64,000 nucleotides of DNA, from the NCBI RefSeq assembly GCF_035046485.1, contig NC_085136.1, positions 76,029,734 to 76,093,733 of the forward strand, read 5' to 3'. Position 1 is the stretch's first letter, and each line of letters starts with the position of its first letter. This DNA comes from Aedes albopictus (lineage: Eukaryota > Arthropoda > Insecta > Diptera > Culicidae). This document shows positions 1 through 12,344 of the stretch, in pieces. A model generated the notes under the pieces. The model was not told the DNA's origin. It worked only from the letters and a program-made list of their open reading frames with translations, and searched no databases. Both the position numbers and the translations under genes were made by a program.

Positions 1-39
1 TTACGAAGCGATTCAACGGCAACGACTTACAGCGTGAAA

Positions 40-1140
40 CAACGGACAAGAATTGAAACTTGAAATGTACTAACCCTAGCCCAACAGGGTAAACTGGCAC
101 AACCAGCCAATGAGGCATGCCGTACGAAGCTCGAGATGCTAGGACTGAGCAAAGTCTCCGTTGGCTGAACTTTGGAGAACACAGATTGGCATCGGATAAA
201 ATTCTGCTATACCTGACCTGCGAGGCGAACATTGAGAGGATAATTGTGACCAGATTCAGAGCAGGGGTTCAAAACCTTACCATGATCCAATGTTACGTGC
301 TAACCGATGTTGCCGAAGTGCAAGGGCAGGAGAACTTCTAAAGCCAACTGAATGCTGTCGTGAACGAGGTCGTGGATAGGATTCCAAAAGGTGATATCAA
401 GATCCTCATAGGCGACTTCAATGCGAAGGTTGGGTCCGATAACTCGGACTAGATCGTGGAACGCCATGGCCTTTACTCATCGACCGGTGCACAAAGTGAC
501 ATGGGTTTCCCGCGATGTCGTCACGGAAAATCAAATCGACCACGTCTGCATCACTCGGATATGGAGACGGAACCTGCTTGATGTGCAGAACAAACGTAGC
601 GCCGATATTGCGTCCGACCACCATCCTCCTAATCGGCAAGCTTCAGCTGCGCATTGCCAGGATCCATCGACAGGAGAAAATCGGTCACCGGCTCAACACA
701 CGCCGACTTGATGGCGCTGCGGTGAAAAGGTCCTTCGTCGGGATGCTGGAGAATCGTGCTGTGGATATTCCGGAAAGTGGAAGCGTCGAAGATCAATTGA
801 ACGCCATCAAGAACGCCAGAGAAAGCAGTGGATCACATGAAAGAAAATAAAGGAGCGAAGGATCGCCAGAGTCGCGTTAGAGCGAGCGAAAACACGAGGT
901 GCCAAAGCCGTAGCCTGTCAGCGCGATTCGGCTCTCAAGAAGGAAGTGAAACGCTCCTGTAGACGGGACAAAAGTGAGTGGGCGAACTCCCTAATCGACG
1001 AAGGCGATAGAGCTGCAAATACTGGCGACATTCGTCTCCTCTATTATGTCATACGTAGCCTTAGAGGAACTATGGTAAATTCTACTATGTTCGTAAAAGA
1101 TACGCCTGGACAGCTATTAACCGATCTGGCTGACTAGTTA
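40..1140 (+). pseudogene. RTE-clade non-LTR retrotransposon, endonuclease and linker remnant
   Basis: Decayed N-terminal half of an RTE-type ORF2: an AP-like endonuclease that nicks target DNA, followed by the linker before the reverse transcriptase. Three frames together give the familiar order: NVLTLAQQGKLAQ near 64, NFGEHRLASDKILLY near 165-210, KGDIKILIGDFNAKVGS near 388-432 (catalytic GDFN), HKVTWVSR and ENQIDHVCITRIWRRNLLDV near 493-585, then ASDHH near 610-624 (SDH box). The linker RRDKSEWANSLIDEGDRAANTGDIRLLY lies near 961-1050 in a third frame and QLLTDLAD closes near 1137. In-frame stops (339, 450) and at least two frame changes make it non-functional. The reverse transcriptase is missing. 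Related pieces lie at 30330-30592 and 43235-45260 on the other strand. Confidence 0.85.
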
Positions 1141-1990
1141 AAACGCTAGTTCAATCCGCCAAGAGTTTGACGCATTATCAGTGGCATCCGCATCCGTAGT
1201 TCTGTTGTAGAGCCTACATGCTCTATATAAGCCGGATAATAACCTTACAAGCCCAAAAAGAAGAAATATAGTGCTAATTTTACTTGCGTCGCTTTTCCGG
1301 AAACTTAACTCATGGAGGATGCATTTAACCCCGTTTCTCCCCCTATACACGGTTGATGTTTTTAGTTGTTTCGTCGTTGACTCGTTTTTCCTTTATTGTG
1401 TTTACTTAACTGATGATGATTCGTCTGGATCATCTTCATCGTCCTACCGTCCTCTTCGTCGTAGGTATGTGGGTAGGTAATCTGATTTGCCATCGCAGTT
1501 CAAGTTGAAGCCTGTTGTTGAGTAATGCCTTTCGGTGTGCTTTATTTCGCCGGTTTACCGATGCCGATGAGCTCGGTATACTGTGACTGACTACTATCAG
1601 CTGATTACGTTTTTCGAATCAGTTACATCGTGTTTGCGAGACTGACTGGTGCGATGCAACCGCGCTGATAAAAACGCCCGATGATCGTCGATAGCAACGG
1701 TCGCAAAACACGTGAATGTAATGAGCATATTGTACAGTACACCTTTTCGATTGGATTGGTTGAATTCAAGACGGTGTTGATGATATGCTGCGATGCCGTA
1801 AGGTGATTCACTCAGGTGACTGATAAGGAACTTCGCGTCTTTCTACGTTGTAAAAAACATCAATTCTATGCGACGTATGCGACTGATTCGCAGAACGTTT
1901 CTGGGCCCATAACCTATATACCAAAAACTTTTGTATGTACCCATGGGAGTGATCAAAAACCAAAGATAACTAGATTGTGGTAAAACATGT
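1141..1990. other. No gene recognised
   Basis: Low-repeat sequence after the RTE remnant. Short open frames on both strands lack recognisable domains. A GATGATGATTCGTCTGGATCATC-like low-complexity patch lies near 1411-1460. Confidence 0.4.
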
Positions 1991-2029
1991 TTACCTATTT
2001 TTAATAATTTTAATTTTTTTTTGTTTACT

Positions 2030-3090
2030 TACAGATCGGTAGGCGTTAGTTTCTGAACAACTTTGAAGTGGTGACCTGAAAGTTCCCGTGGCTGTAATTG
2101 GCTACCTTTCTTCGTACATGACGACGATTGTGAAATTGCGTCTCAATTGAACTCGACGCCCTCGACAACGGTGCAATTTCCTTCCCGATCCAATCAATCG
2201 TTCTCCAATATTCACCACTCACCGGGTGAGAGTGTAATAAGAAGAAGCAAAAAAAAAAAAGTCATTCAAGTGTGAATTTTCCGGATTTGTTTACATCATC
2301 ACACCGCCAACGGTTTTCCCGCTCGCGTCGCCGCAGCCATCTTTGATGGGAAGAAACGAGCGCCTGTGTGCGGTGGTGATTGGTGCGCCAACTAGTGAGA
2401 GGGTGGGTGATTTCGAAGTAAGTACCACCCCCCTCCGTTGGTAATTTAGGGTGGTGGGGGTCACAAAGAGTGAACCTTTTGTTTCACGTGACGGTGATAG
2501 CTCGTGTCGTGGCTGAAGAATTGCAACGAGCGTGGGGTCGCGGGAAGGTGATAAATCCGAAGTCTTGTTGCAGCAGTACCTACCTAAATTTAGAGCCTTG
2601 GTACCTTGGTGGTTGGAAAAGTCGGCGCGCAGTTAATGCAGAGGTTGTCCGTTCCGCTGCGGAGCAGTTGAACATTATTCCATTTTGTTTACAGAAGAAA
2701 AAGCGCTGCGCTGCGGCGCAGAAGAAGTGGAAGAATTTTCATCAAAACAAGTACGGTTTGGTGTTTGGTGCTTGAAAGAAGAAAAAAAAGTGTGATTTAG
2801 TGTGAACGGAAGAATAGCAGAAGCCGTTCGGCGTACCGCGGCCTACTATTAGTGAAGCTAAAACAGCAGCAGCAGTGTGAAGATTTTCATTCATAAGTTT
2901 TTTTTTTCGGAGAAGGTAATTTTCTTCTCCGATTGTTCGGAACAAAGCAGGCGCTGAGCGGCGTCGTTGTTTAGAAGCCGCGCGAAGGTGAAAGCCAGCC
3001 GTCGTGTCGTTCTGTGTGTGTTTCAAGTTCGGCTTTTTGTGTGGAGTTGTTGCCAGTGAGATTGATAAATTGGTGTTTTTTCAACGAGCG
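2030..3090 (+). other. Possible 5' UTR exon region of a host gene
   Basis: GC-richer, repeat-poor DNA with the look of an insect 5' leader: purine-rich AAGAAGAAG runs, GTGTGAA strings and CAGCAGCAG. It contrasts with the AT-rich transposon debris around it. It runs into a short ATG segment with a strong splice donor at 3122. A GTAAGT at about 2418-2423 could be another donor. No protein domain is visible and no promoter element can be fixed from sequence alone. It could equally be ordinary unique DNA. Confidence 0.25.
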
Positions 3091-3121
3091 ATGTCAACTG
3101 ATTACAGCTGTCACATTCGAG
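3091..3121 (+). CDS. Candidate first coding exon (10 codons) ending at a GTGAGT donor
   Basis: The ATG at 3091 opens MSTDYSCHIR, and the frame is cut one base into the next codon at GAG|GTGAGT (3119-3127), a near-consensus splice donor, so the intron would be phase 1. Without splicing the frame reads on to a stop near 3280. I do not recognise the peptide. The call rests on the leader-like DNA upstream plus the donor. If real, the rest of the gene lies beyond large introns, which would fit a window otherwise made of repeats. A chance ATG next to a chance donor is a real alternative. Confidence 0.25.
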
Positions 3122-3289
3122 GTGAGTTATTTTTGAGGTTAGTTGGTCTTAAATTTGACTGCCACTCATTGTTCTGTTGCTTTGTGTGGCTTTATTGTCT
3201 GCGCGGTGACGGGCGGCTCCCGAAGATGTTTGGAGCTCGTGGAAAGTGTCATTTTCCGTGTCGAGATGCACGGAGAGAATAATTGATGT

Positions 3290-4310
3290 TAGTAGAAATT
3301 TGTTTCTATAGCCGACATAACTATAATTTGGCTCGAAAATATGGTAAAACATCAGGGAACTCCAATATGGCTGACTACGATCCCTACTCACGTTTTTAAA
3401 AGCATGAAACTTGAAAATTTGCAAAAGGATGCACCTGATTTTTTTAATGAGTAATAAATCTGAGATTTTCCATATATTGCATTTAGTGTGTCTAATTGAC
3501 AGATTGAATTAAGGGCTAACCTGCATGCAGATCGTAAGTGTGGAAACGTGTTTATCACGTGTCCAAAAAATAATATCTAAATTTAGGACTTTGACCTTCT
3601 CAAACTTTAGACAAAATTAGACGAAACATTTAATGTTTCGGCGATCTTAAAAGCTATACCTACTGTTTATAGTCGGTAGCAGCCGTATGAGTCAAGGAAC
3701 CCACCGTAAAGGAAGGCTAGGAAGTCTGCTTCTAAAAAGAAGGTAGGGATCGATGCAGCCAAGTCTTCTAGAGAACCAGCTGTGGACAAAAAGCAATAAC
3801 ATAGTTACCAGTCACGCGAGGAGTAGAATTTTGCGACGGTATCACATGTGTTTGGGTGAAACTGGCAACTGTACTATCCAGTAGGAATTGATTAAGTGTA
3901 CTAGGATGGTTAAAAGTTTTAGTGTTAAATTGTGCGTTGAGTTGAAGAGTTCGTTAGAGATTAAGAAACTGTCATGAAAGTGTATGGTAAAACAGATTCT
4001 ACAGCAACTGGTTGACAGTGCTTCAAAAACTTCGCCCAACTCAAAAGATCGTTCATATAAGATCGTTCATCTCGAATCTTTCTGGGCTAGCTTGTAAAAG
4101 CCATTTCGGTTATTTCAAACTCGTAGAATGTCGCTCAATACGTGACGTTGGAGGAATCTTCAACCGAGCAACCGGTTTCAGAACAATCACTGCTGTTGCA
4201 AGGCCGTATAAAGAAGGAATCTACCGCTGGGAGACTAATCATTCCTGGACTCGGTATCTGCTGTTACCGGAACTGAGTTACCAGCTTGTCTAGCACTCCA
4301 CAGCTAACTG
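3290..4310. other. No gene recognised; AT-rich
   Basis: No domain is visible on either strand. The 3' part (about 3.8-4.3 kb) abuts the copia remnant on its downstream side and might hold decayed copia LTR or tail sequence, but I could not identify an LTR end. Confidence 0.3.
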
Positions 4311-4319
4311 GGAAATGAA

Positions 4320-5690
4320 ACTTCTGCATGACACTGACGGCATTGTTCGATTAAAGCAATCACGCCACATGGGTTTGCTTCCGTAATGTAATGCCCTCCC
4401 CCTGATGATGCTCCAAGCCGTATCAGTAAACCGGAATTGGACTTCCTATCCTAGCCGGCATCCGCATACACCTTAAGGACAGACTTGTTAGAATCCCAAA
4501 AAGGGCGGCCACAATGACCGACTTTGACACCTACTCATGATTTCGAGGGCACAAATCTCTTCGTAAACAAAACCAGCGCACCTGATCTTCTTATTTTAAG
4601 TTTATTACAAGTGAGCAAGAGCAGAATAATAAAATGCTTTGTTGTGTAAAGCTTGCTTCTTGAGATTTGTGCGTTTGAAGTTTTGATACACTGTTGAAGC
4701 GGGATGTCAAGACGTTTGTCCTTAAGTTCGTATAGCAAACCACCGATGAGACTCAGGTATTGAGTAATGTTCCGCAACCGTAGATGCTTCTTATCCTCCT
4801 GCTGAAAGTAGTCAGGATCCAAAGCTATCTTTAAAGGCTTAGCGTTCGTCAGACCGAATCGTCCGTGAGCTTTGGGATGTATTCCTGCTGATCACGATTC
4901 CTAGGTAGTGTTTGGTGTCTCCGAATACCGTTACTTCAAAGTGCTGTAGCACCACGTAGTGCAGAGCCTTGAAATTCTCCTCTGTCTTGCGAACTACTGG
5001 CATTTCGTCCACATAGAGCAATACGTATGTACTTAGGTGTACTTGTTGCCCTTATTTCGCACGTACAGTCATGGATACGCTGATGATGGAACGAAATCCA
5101 TTTTCCGCAGGACTGTATCGATGCTTTGGTTCAACAACAGCTAGCACACTGGCTCTATTCGATCCTTCGCGTGGCGTATCCTTCCAGAAGCCGCATGTAG
5201 CTGGTTTCATCTAACTACCCATGCAGGTATGCGGTTGTTAAGTGCATGTGCTTCACGAACATTCCGCGAAGGCTGGCCACCAAGAGTAACGTCCCGATGG
5301 TCACCTTTTTGGCGACGGGAACAAAGACTTCGTCGAAATCTACACCGTACTTTTTTGGTTGAAGCCTTGAGGGACCTTTTTTTTTATCTCTTTTTATTCT
5401 GGGATTTTCTGCCGTAGGCAGGTTCATCCCGGCACCTGTCTTTCTCAGGGACCTGTCTTTCTTGTGCCGGCCGAACGATGTTCCCGTTTTCGGCCTCCTT
5501 CGATTCTAATATCCATTGACAACCGATGGCTTTTGGGTAAATACACCAGGTACCCGGTCACCAGGTCTTCCACAATTTTGCTTTAGGTATGGAGGCGGTA
5601 CATGAATCACCACCCGTTGGCTGTACACATCTCTCTGAAAGGTCGATATTGCTTCCTACATACGCTGCGCCTCAAGGCCTGTGACCGCGG
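4320..5690 (-). pseudogene. Ty1/copia LTR retrotransposon pol remnant (reverse transcriptase to RNase H)
   Basis: Read right to left on the minus strand, this follows copia pol. A linker with KAIGCQWILE lies around 5500-5545, then QPKKYGVDFDEVFVPVAKK and LLLVASLRGMFVKHMHLTTAYLHG at 5215-5370 (reverse transcriptase start), LYVDEM at about 5004-5021 (the YVDD active site altered to YVDE), FGDTKHYLGIVISRN near 4880-4925, DPDYFQQEDKKHL and YLSLIGGLLYELKDKRLDI near 4700-4822, and an RNase H segment with DRKSNSG and RKQTHVA around 4370-4470. Stops and frame shifts separate the blocks. No gag, integrase or LTR was identified. The elements of this family copy themselves through an RNA stage, and this copy is dead. 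Confidence 0.85.
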
Positions 5691-5699
5691 GGCGGATAA

Positions 5700-6180
5700 A
5701 GGACCTGGTTGAAAAGCTGCATAGACCCTGCAAAGAGACCATCAATTTGGAGGAATTCCTGTTGTTCAGTGCGCCCCCAGTCAGTAGAACGACCCACTGT
5801 TCGTAAGGCCTCGTCTATGGCAAAGGGTCTTGGATGCTGACGTATTTAAGATCGACACTGACACGTGAAGGATGCCTGTGAAGCTGGTGCTCAAAGCCTC
5901 TACTCAGTAATTGTAGTATCTTCACAGCCAAGCCCTATGCATTGCTGTAAGCTTGCAAAACATAGAAACGAGTTTCGAGTCACTGTATTCCGGTACATTG
6001 CGACTTGTCTGTTCGTCAGTGATCGGACACTCAGGTTAGCCATTCGAAATCGATCGAGATGCAGCATTACGCGGTATCATAACCTTCCAACGGGAGCTTA
6101 GACTCGAAGGTATTCCAAGTAGAGAGGCTGCAGACGTTCTAGCAAATCAGGGGCGTCATGCTCGCACAACAACTTCCTAG
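5700..6180. other. No gene recognised
   Basis: Intervening sequence between the copia remnant and the 22-bp array. The 78-residue open frame at 5865-6101 shows no domain. Confidence 0.3.
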
Positions 6181-6189
6181 CCTAGATTA

Positions 6190-7370
6190 GCAAGCACTTT
6201 CTCCAGAGCACATTTCAACATCGTCTCCATCAGTGCTCTGGAAGCATTCATGAAGGGTTCTGAAAGTATCCCATAGGGAATATGGAAGCATACCAGAAGG
6301 ATTCTGGAAGTTTTCCGCAACCCAAAATAATTTTGGCAGCATCCGAGAAGGATTCTGAAATCATACGTAAATGACTCTGAAAGCTTCCTTAACCCTAAAA
6401 GGAATACCTTCATGGCCTCAGTTTCGTCACCTCGCTGAGTGTGTTCCATCAAAGACGAGCTCTAAAAGGCGCCTGGGGTCCAATGGACCCCAGGTATCCC
6501 TTTTAGGGTTAAAGGAATTTGGAAGCAATGCTGAAGAATTCTGGAAGCATTCCAGGATGATTGTGGAAGCATTCCAGAAGGATCATGGAAGCATCCCAGC
6601 AGGAACCTGGATGTATCCGCGAAGGATTCTGGAAGCTTCCTAATTCAGAAGCATCCCAGAAGAATTCTAGACGCATACCTCAAGGTATGCATCCCAAAAA
6701 GATTATAGAAGCATCCCAGAAGGATTTTAGAGGCATCCAATAAGAAATATGGAAGCATCTCTGCAGGATTCTAGAAGCATCCCAGAGGGATTCTAAAAGC
6801 ATCCGAGAAGGATTCTGAGAGCATACCTGAAGGATTCTGAAAGTTAGCTGTAATGAGTTTGCAAGCATTGTAGAAGGATTGCGGAAGCAACGCAGAAGAA
6901 TTCTGTGAGCATCACAGATAGATTCTGGAAGCTTCCGACAAGGAATTCGAAAGCATTCATGAAAGATGCTGCAGCATCCCGGCGGAATCTGACAGCATCT
7001 CAGAAGGATTCGGGAAGCATCCCTGATAGACTCTGGAAGTATAGTCGAAGGATTCTGGAAGCATCCCTGAAGGATTCTAGCAGCATCCGTGAAGGATCCT
7101 GGAAGCTTCGTGTAAGGCATGTAAAAGTATCCGCGAAGGATTCTGGAAGCTTAGGAACTTGGAAGCATCGTAGAATGATTGCGGCAGCAATCCAGAAGAA
7201 TTCTGGAAGAACTTCTTAAGGAGTCTGGAATCATCCCACAAGGAAATTGGAATCATCCAAGTTAAGATTTTGCACAAATTCTGGAAGCTTCTCATAAATA
7301 ATTTGGTAGAATCCCAGAAGAATTCTGAAAGCATTCTACTTAGAAGATTTCTGGAAACTTTATTAGCGAT
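6190..7370. repeat. Degenerate 22-bp tandem array (GGATTCTGGAAGCATCCC type)
   Basis: Successive GGATTCT..AAGCATCC..GAA units repeat every 22 bp (easily counted around 6755-6840 and 7035-7100), roughly 50 units with many substitutions. A short hairpin of GCCTGGGGTCCA/TGGACCCCAGG interrupts it near 6469-6495. The 60-146 residue open frames here, on both strands, follow from the repeat lacking stops and are not proteins. Confidence 0.85.
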
Positions 7371-7610
7371 TGCTGGTCCTCGGGTTGCAACTGTTTTAAT
7401 TAAAGCCGACGTTTCAAGCGTTTATTCACTCATCTTCAGGGCAAACTACATTTACAATTTACATTTACATCATACAAAGTTGGAGTAGTCAAGTCATTTG
7501 TTATACAAAGAAATTACTCACATCAAAAGTTGTGTTTAGATCAAGTGGGGTTGGGCCTGGACTGATCGAACGGCTGTGGTGATCGGTTAACAACATTGTG
7601 GAAACCTCCT
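7371..7610. other. Short spacer between arrays
   Basis: Non-repetitive AT-rich sequence. No gene seen. Confidence 0.4.
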
Positions 7611-7930
7611 CCAGAAATTTTACTTGGGACTCCTTCACGATTTCTTCAAGAATTTTATCAAAAGATTGCTTAGAACTACGGGTACGGGTTTCTTCAGGAT
7701 TTTTCCAGATATTCCTCTAAGAAATCTGGCAGGGTTTTTCAAGAAACTCCTTTTAAGATTGTCTCAGAAACTCGTGCATGTATTCCTTCAGAAATTTCTG
7801 AAGGTATCCCTTCAGAGACTATATAAAAACTTCCTTCATCAATTTTCCAGAGAATTTCCTGGAATTTCCTGGAGAAATTTCTAAGAAAAATGACTGAAGA
7901 AAATTTTGATAGAATTATTGAAGGAATCCC
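7611..7930. repeat. Degenerate 15-bp family array (TTCCTTCAGAAATTTCT type)
   Basis: Imperfect TTCTTCAAGAA/TTCCTTCAGAAA units, the same family as the 9.4-12.3 kb tract. The open frames are periodic and have no independent coding signal. Confidence 0.65.
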
Positions 7931-8429
7931 TGATAAAAAATATCATAAAAATACGATAAATTTTATTGTTACAACACCATTTTTTCGAAAAATATTCACC
8001 ATTAAACGTATTGTAATTTCCACGGTACACTCACCATCACCCTTATTGTTCTATACCATTCGGCGAATAGTAAATGGCACTTTTACAATAAAAAATGGTG
8101 GTCGTTATGTATCTTAACCATATAATTTTGAGAAAATTTTCATACACTTTTTCGCGAAAAACAATAGAATGTATTGTGTTTTTATGAGACATTTTTAGGG
8201 CAATTTTCAAAAGAAAACAATATATCTTAATGTTTTTTCATTGTTCTTACAATACAAATACAATTAATTGAATGGCGTCAAATGAATCGTTGTTACAATA
8301 AAAATACAATAATATTTGCAAGCAGTTTTCGCTTTTGAAAATCCATAGAATTTATATTCCCCGCTAACATTTATATCCAGCATTTACGAGCACTAACGGC
8401 CGCCAGCATGATATGCACATTTTTTATGA

Positions 8430-8560
8430 TAAGAGTCAAACTTTCTGATGTCTGTCTGGTATGTGTTGCTTGGCAGCTGTTGATAAGATCTATCATCAAT
8501 CTTTTCAAATAACTGCCAAATATCACAAGTCAGACCTCAGGTCGTATGATCCATACCATA
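8430..8560. repeat. Hairpin-forming MITE relic related to 37192-37315
   Basis: GTCTGGTATGTG..GGCAGCTGTTGATAAGAT near 8450-8490 resembles GTCTGGTTTGTG..GACAGCTGTTCGATAAGAT at 37211-37246. Both are followed by an inverted counterpart (here AACTGCCAAATATC near 8511-8524). Confidence 0.5.
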
Positions 8561-8916
8561 AATCGTTCACAATTCATGTGGCCATTAGTATCTGTAAATG
8601 CTGAAGAAAAATGTTACCGATAAATATGAATGCTTTGGTTTTTCAAAGGCGAAATCTGTCAACATAACAACAAATATTATTGCATGTTTATTTTAACATC
8701 GGTTCCATTGACCCCATTAAATAAATTGTATTTGTATTGTTATCAATGGTAGTTTACTATTTACTAGATTCCTTTAATTTATTGGAAAACAGTAGAAAAA
8801 TCATTGTTCATCTTTTTCTTGTCGTAACGTCCTCATTTGGCTAAAACCTGCTTTTCAGCTAGTTTTCTAAGTACTTCCTCAATTATTCATTGAGAGCTTC
8901 CTCTGCCAACACGGCT

Positions 8917-8980
8917 TGACGTCTGTCAGTCGTTGAAGTTTTAGCGAATAACATTCAATAACCGAAACATCTACTGTACT
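8917..8980 (+). mobile_element. Decayed end of a pogo-like MITE
   Basis: GACGTCTGTCAGTCGTTGAAG..TAGCGAATAACATTC..AACCGAAACAT..CTACTGTA parallels the right half of the intact element at 35370-35658. A deletion removes part of the terminus. Confidence 0.5.
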
Positions 8981-9405
8981 CAAATTTAAAACAAAAACTA
9001 TAAAAAAATATGTCAAGTGATTTTGTATTTGATTATACAAACATGATCCAAGCAACAATAATATTTATTGTTATTTATTTGTTACGAATTGTTTTAAGTG
9101 TAATTGAGAAATAATCTCTTTTTTAATAAAAAAGTCCATGAGAACTTTGCAGGCACTTTTGCGCAACTATATAAAAACAACTTAAATTAATTTTTACTGA
9201 TAGTAACTTTTAATTATTATAGAACTATTGAAAAACAATCGAATCAATTAGTCACTAATAAAGCTAATGTTCATTTATTGTACGAACTATATGGGCTTGA
9301 TTTCTATTGTAAAAAGTAACAATATATCTACTATGTGTTTTATTGTGAACAATAAAACCAGTCATACGTTAATAATATTTACCATGTAATGAATGGTAAT
9401 TTTTT

Positions 9406-12340
9406 ATCCGGGATGCCTTCAAAAATTTCAGATTTATGAAAATATACGAATTTAGGAAGCAACCTTTGAAGGAGTTTCTTCATAATCCCTGAAAGAATGC
9501 TTAGAGGAATGTCTGAAAAAAATCCTGAAGGAATCCGTAGACTGGTTTCAAGAATAATCTCTGGATAAATTTCTTGGGACACTCCTGAAGAAATTCCTAG
9601 TAGAATTCCTAGAGGTTTACCAAGAAATTCCTGCAGATAATTATCCAGAGATTCCCTAGCAAATGTCGTTCTTACGAAAAAATGTCACAGCTTCTTGCAG
9701 TATTAGTAAATTTCAGCAGGAATTCTTCCTGAGATTTCTGCAGGACTTCCTCCGCAGATTTGGGGTGAGAAATTCTTGCAGAAATTTCTCCATGGAATCT
9801 TTCACATTTTTTCTAGAAACTCTTGCTGGAATTCCTCCAGTGATTCTTCCAGGTACTCGTCCACATATTATCATGGGGTACAATCTAGAATTACTCCGGA
9901 GATTTCCGTCGGCTTTTCATCTGAAATTCTTCTAGAAAATGCTCAGAAGATTCTTCTAGAAGTTGTTCCAGGGATTTCCTCCAAAAGTTCCTCCAGGTAT
10001 CTCGCTCCAAGGACTGCTTCATAAAATCATTTTAGGATTTTTTCAGACCTGTCTTCAAGAATTCTTTCAGATATTTCAACGGCGACCCTTTCAGGACTTT
10101 TCCAGAATCTTATACCTTTGCATATCTCAAGGATGTTTTCAAGAAATAACTCCAGGGATCTTCAGTGTTTATTTCAGTTTCCTTTAGAGATTCATTCGTA
10201 AAATTCCTTTCCTTCAAGAATTTCCTCAGTGATTCCTTGAAAAATTTCTCCTGGACTTTCAAAATTTCAGAAATTTCAGCAGGACTTTCTTCCATATCTG
10301 GAAGGAATTCTACAAAAAAATCGAAGCATTTTTCCTGAGGTATCTCCAGGAGTTCTTTCAGAGATTGTCTAGTTAAAGGTGATTGTCAGAAATCTCTTCA
10401 AGAATATCTTCGGAAACTACTCCAGAAGTTGCTTAGAAAACTTGCCCAGAACTTTCTTCAAAACTTCCCTCACGAGTTTTTTCCTTGGAAATATATCTGG
10501 AATTCCTCCAGAAGTTTATGATGGAATTCTTTTAGGAATTTCTTCAGTGTTGTTAGCTCAGAAAATCCCCCAAGGCTTATTCCAGAAATTCCTCCGGAGA
10601 TCACTTCAGATTTTACTTCCGAGGGTTTAGGAATCATTCCAGATAATTTTCAAGAATTTCTACTAGGAATCTCCACAAGTTCCATCGGAATATACTTAAG
10701 GGATTTCTTTACAAATTCAAAAAATCCTCCGGTATTTTTTGTGCAATTTCAAAAAGCTCCTTTGTATGCATTCCTGCAAGAATCTCCTTAGATATTTCTC
10801 AATGAATTCCTGGAGAAACTCTCGGATGAATTTCCGCGGGATTTTTGAAAGGGAATTTTTTGAAAAAACAAAATCTTTGGAAGAATTTTTTAAGAAATCC
10901 CTTGATCCCTGAGGTCCCTGAGATATTTCTGCAGAAACTTCCGAAGAAGTTTCAGAAGGAAACCATGAATGAATTACTAAAAGAATCCCTGATGGTATTT
11001 TTGAAGAAATCCCCTGTCTAATTCCTGAAAAAAAAACTTGAATGTAGTTTTTGAAAAATGCCAGAGATATTCAGAAGTAATTCCTGACATACATTCTGGA
11101 GGAATACCAGGGGATTTTTTTTGGGAAACGCTTTGTGGAACCCTAAGAAAATTTACTGAAAAACTTCCTGGAAGATTTCCTGGAAAAATCCTTCAGAATC
11201 CTGGAGGAATCCGAAAAATCTCTTGAGAAATTTCCAACGCAATTGCTGTAGCAATTCCAAGGACACTTTTCCTAAACCGTGGCGAAAATCCTAGAGGTAT
11301 CCATGGATGAAATGCTAGAGTAATTTCTGCATAAATATGCGAACTAATACTACTGGAGTCCCTGAAAGAATCACTGTATGAATTGCTGCAGAAATCTCTG
11401 AAGAAATTCCTGCTAGAATCACTGAAAGTAGTAATATAAGAATTCCTGGAGGAACTCTTTCGGGATTTTCCGGGAAACGCTTTGTGTAACTCCAAGAGAA
11501 TTTTCTGAAAAACTTCCTGGGAGATTTCCTGGAGAAATCCTTCAAAAGAGAACCTGTCGTTTTTTTTCAAATCCTGGTGGAGTCCAAAAAGTCCTGTAAT
11601 TTGTTGTAGAAATTCCTAGGAAGTATTTCTGAATCCGTCGCAAAAATTCTAGAGGCATCCATTGCAGAAATACTTGAGGAATTTCTAGTGAAATATACGG
11701 AGGAATACTACTTGAGCTCCTGAAAGAATCTCTGTATGTATGTCTGCACAAATCTCCTTTGTCCATTCTGGATGAAACTCTGAAGTAACTCCTGAAGATA
11801 CTCCTGCGGATATTTCCAATGGAATCTCTGGAGATATTCCTGAGAAAATCTCTGGAGGAGTTCGTGAAGCCAATACCTGTATGAATTCCTGAAGGAAGCT
11901 TCGGAATAGTTTTAAACAAAAATCCCAAATCGAACGAATTTCTTAAACAATCTTTGAAAGAACATCCGAAGGAAGAAATGACCCAGCCACGGGCTGAAAT
12001 TTTCAATAATAATTAAATATAGAACTTCTGGAGAAAATTTCAGCCCGTGGCTGGGTCATTTCTTCCAAGTCTTGGTGAACTTTCCTAAGAAATTCTTGAG
12101 AGCATGTATAAAAGAACCTGTAGGCAAATTTCTAAAATGTTCCGTGGAAGAAGTTTTTGAAGTATACTTGGGAGGTTTTATAGAATAATTCCTGGAGTAA
12201 TTTCTGAAGATACCCCAAGTGCAATTGTGGAAGAAGTTTATAGAAGATTTCCTAACGGAATTTCTAGAGTAACTTCTGAAGGATACTTTGGAAGATCTTC
12301 TGAAGAAATCTTTGTGAAATTTCTGAAGGAATTCAGAACT
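9406..12340. repeat. Degenerate 15-bp array (GAAATTCCTGGAGGAA type), orientation switching
   Basis: Almost 3 kb of imperfect 15-bp units. About 9.6-10.8 kb carries the pyrimidine-rich face (TTCCTCCAGAAATTTC) on the plus strand. About 10.8-12.3 kb mostly carries the purine-rich face (GGAATTCCTGAAGAAAT). All open frames up to 154 residues are by-products, since a 15-bp unit codes a repeating 5-residue peptide. A perfect 34-bp inverted repeat sits at 11971-12066. Confidence 0.8.
11971..12066. repeat. Perfect 34-bp inverted repeat with 28-bp loop
   Basis: Arms 11971-12004 and 12033-12066 are exact reverse complements, starting GGAAGAAATGACCCAGCCAC. The spacer is AT-rich. It may be a 96-bp foldback element or a recent inversion/duplication within the array. 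Confidence 0.9.
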
Positions 12341-12344
12341 TCAT

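Larger units (their letters stand above)
7931..9405. other. AT-rich block separating two repeat arrays
   Basis: About 1.47 kb of AT-rich DNA with frequent ACAATA/TATTGT strings and no gene. It contains a hairpin-forming segment (8430-8550) and a decayed pogo-like terminus (8917-8980). The flanking GAAGGAATCCCTGATAAAAA (near 7918) and its inverted counterpart near 9400-9425 hint that the block may be a transposon with decayed ends, but I could not define termini. Confidence 0.35.

Noticed and set aside
6680..7120. 146-residue minus-strand open frame
   Set aside because: Lies wholly inside the 22-bp array and is periodic.
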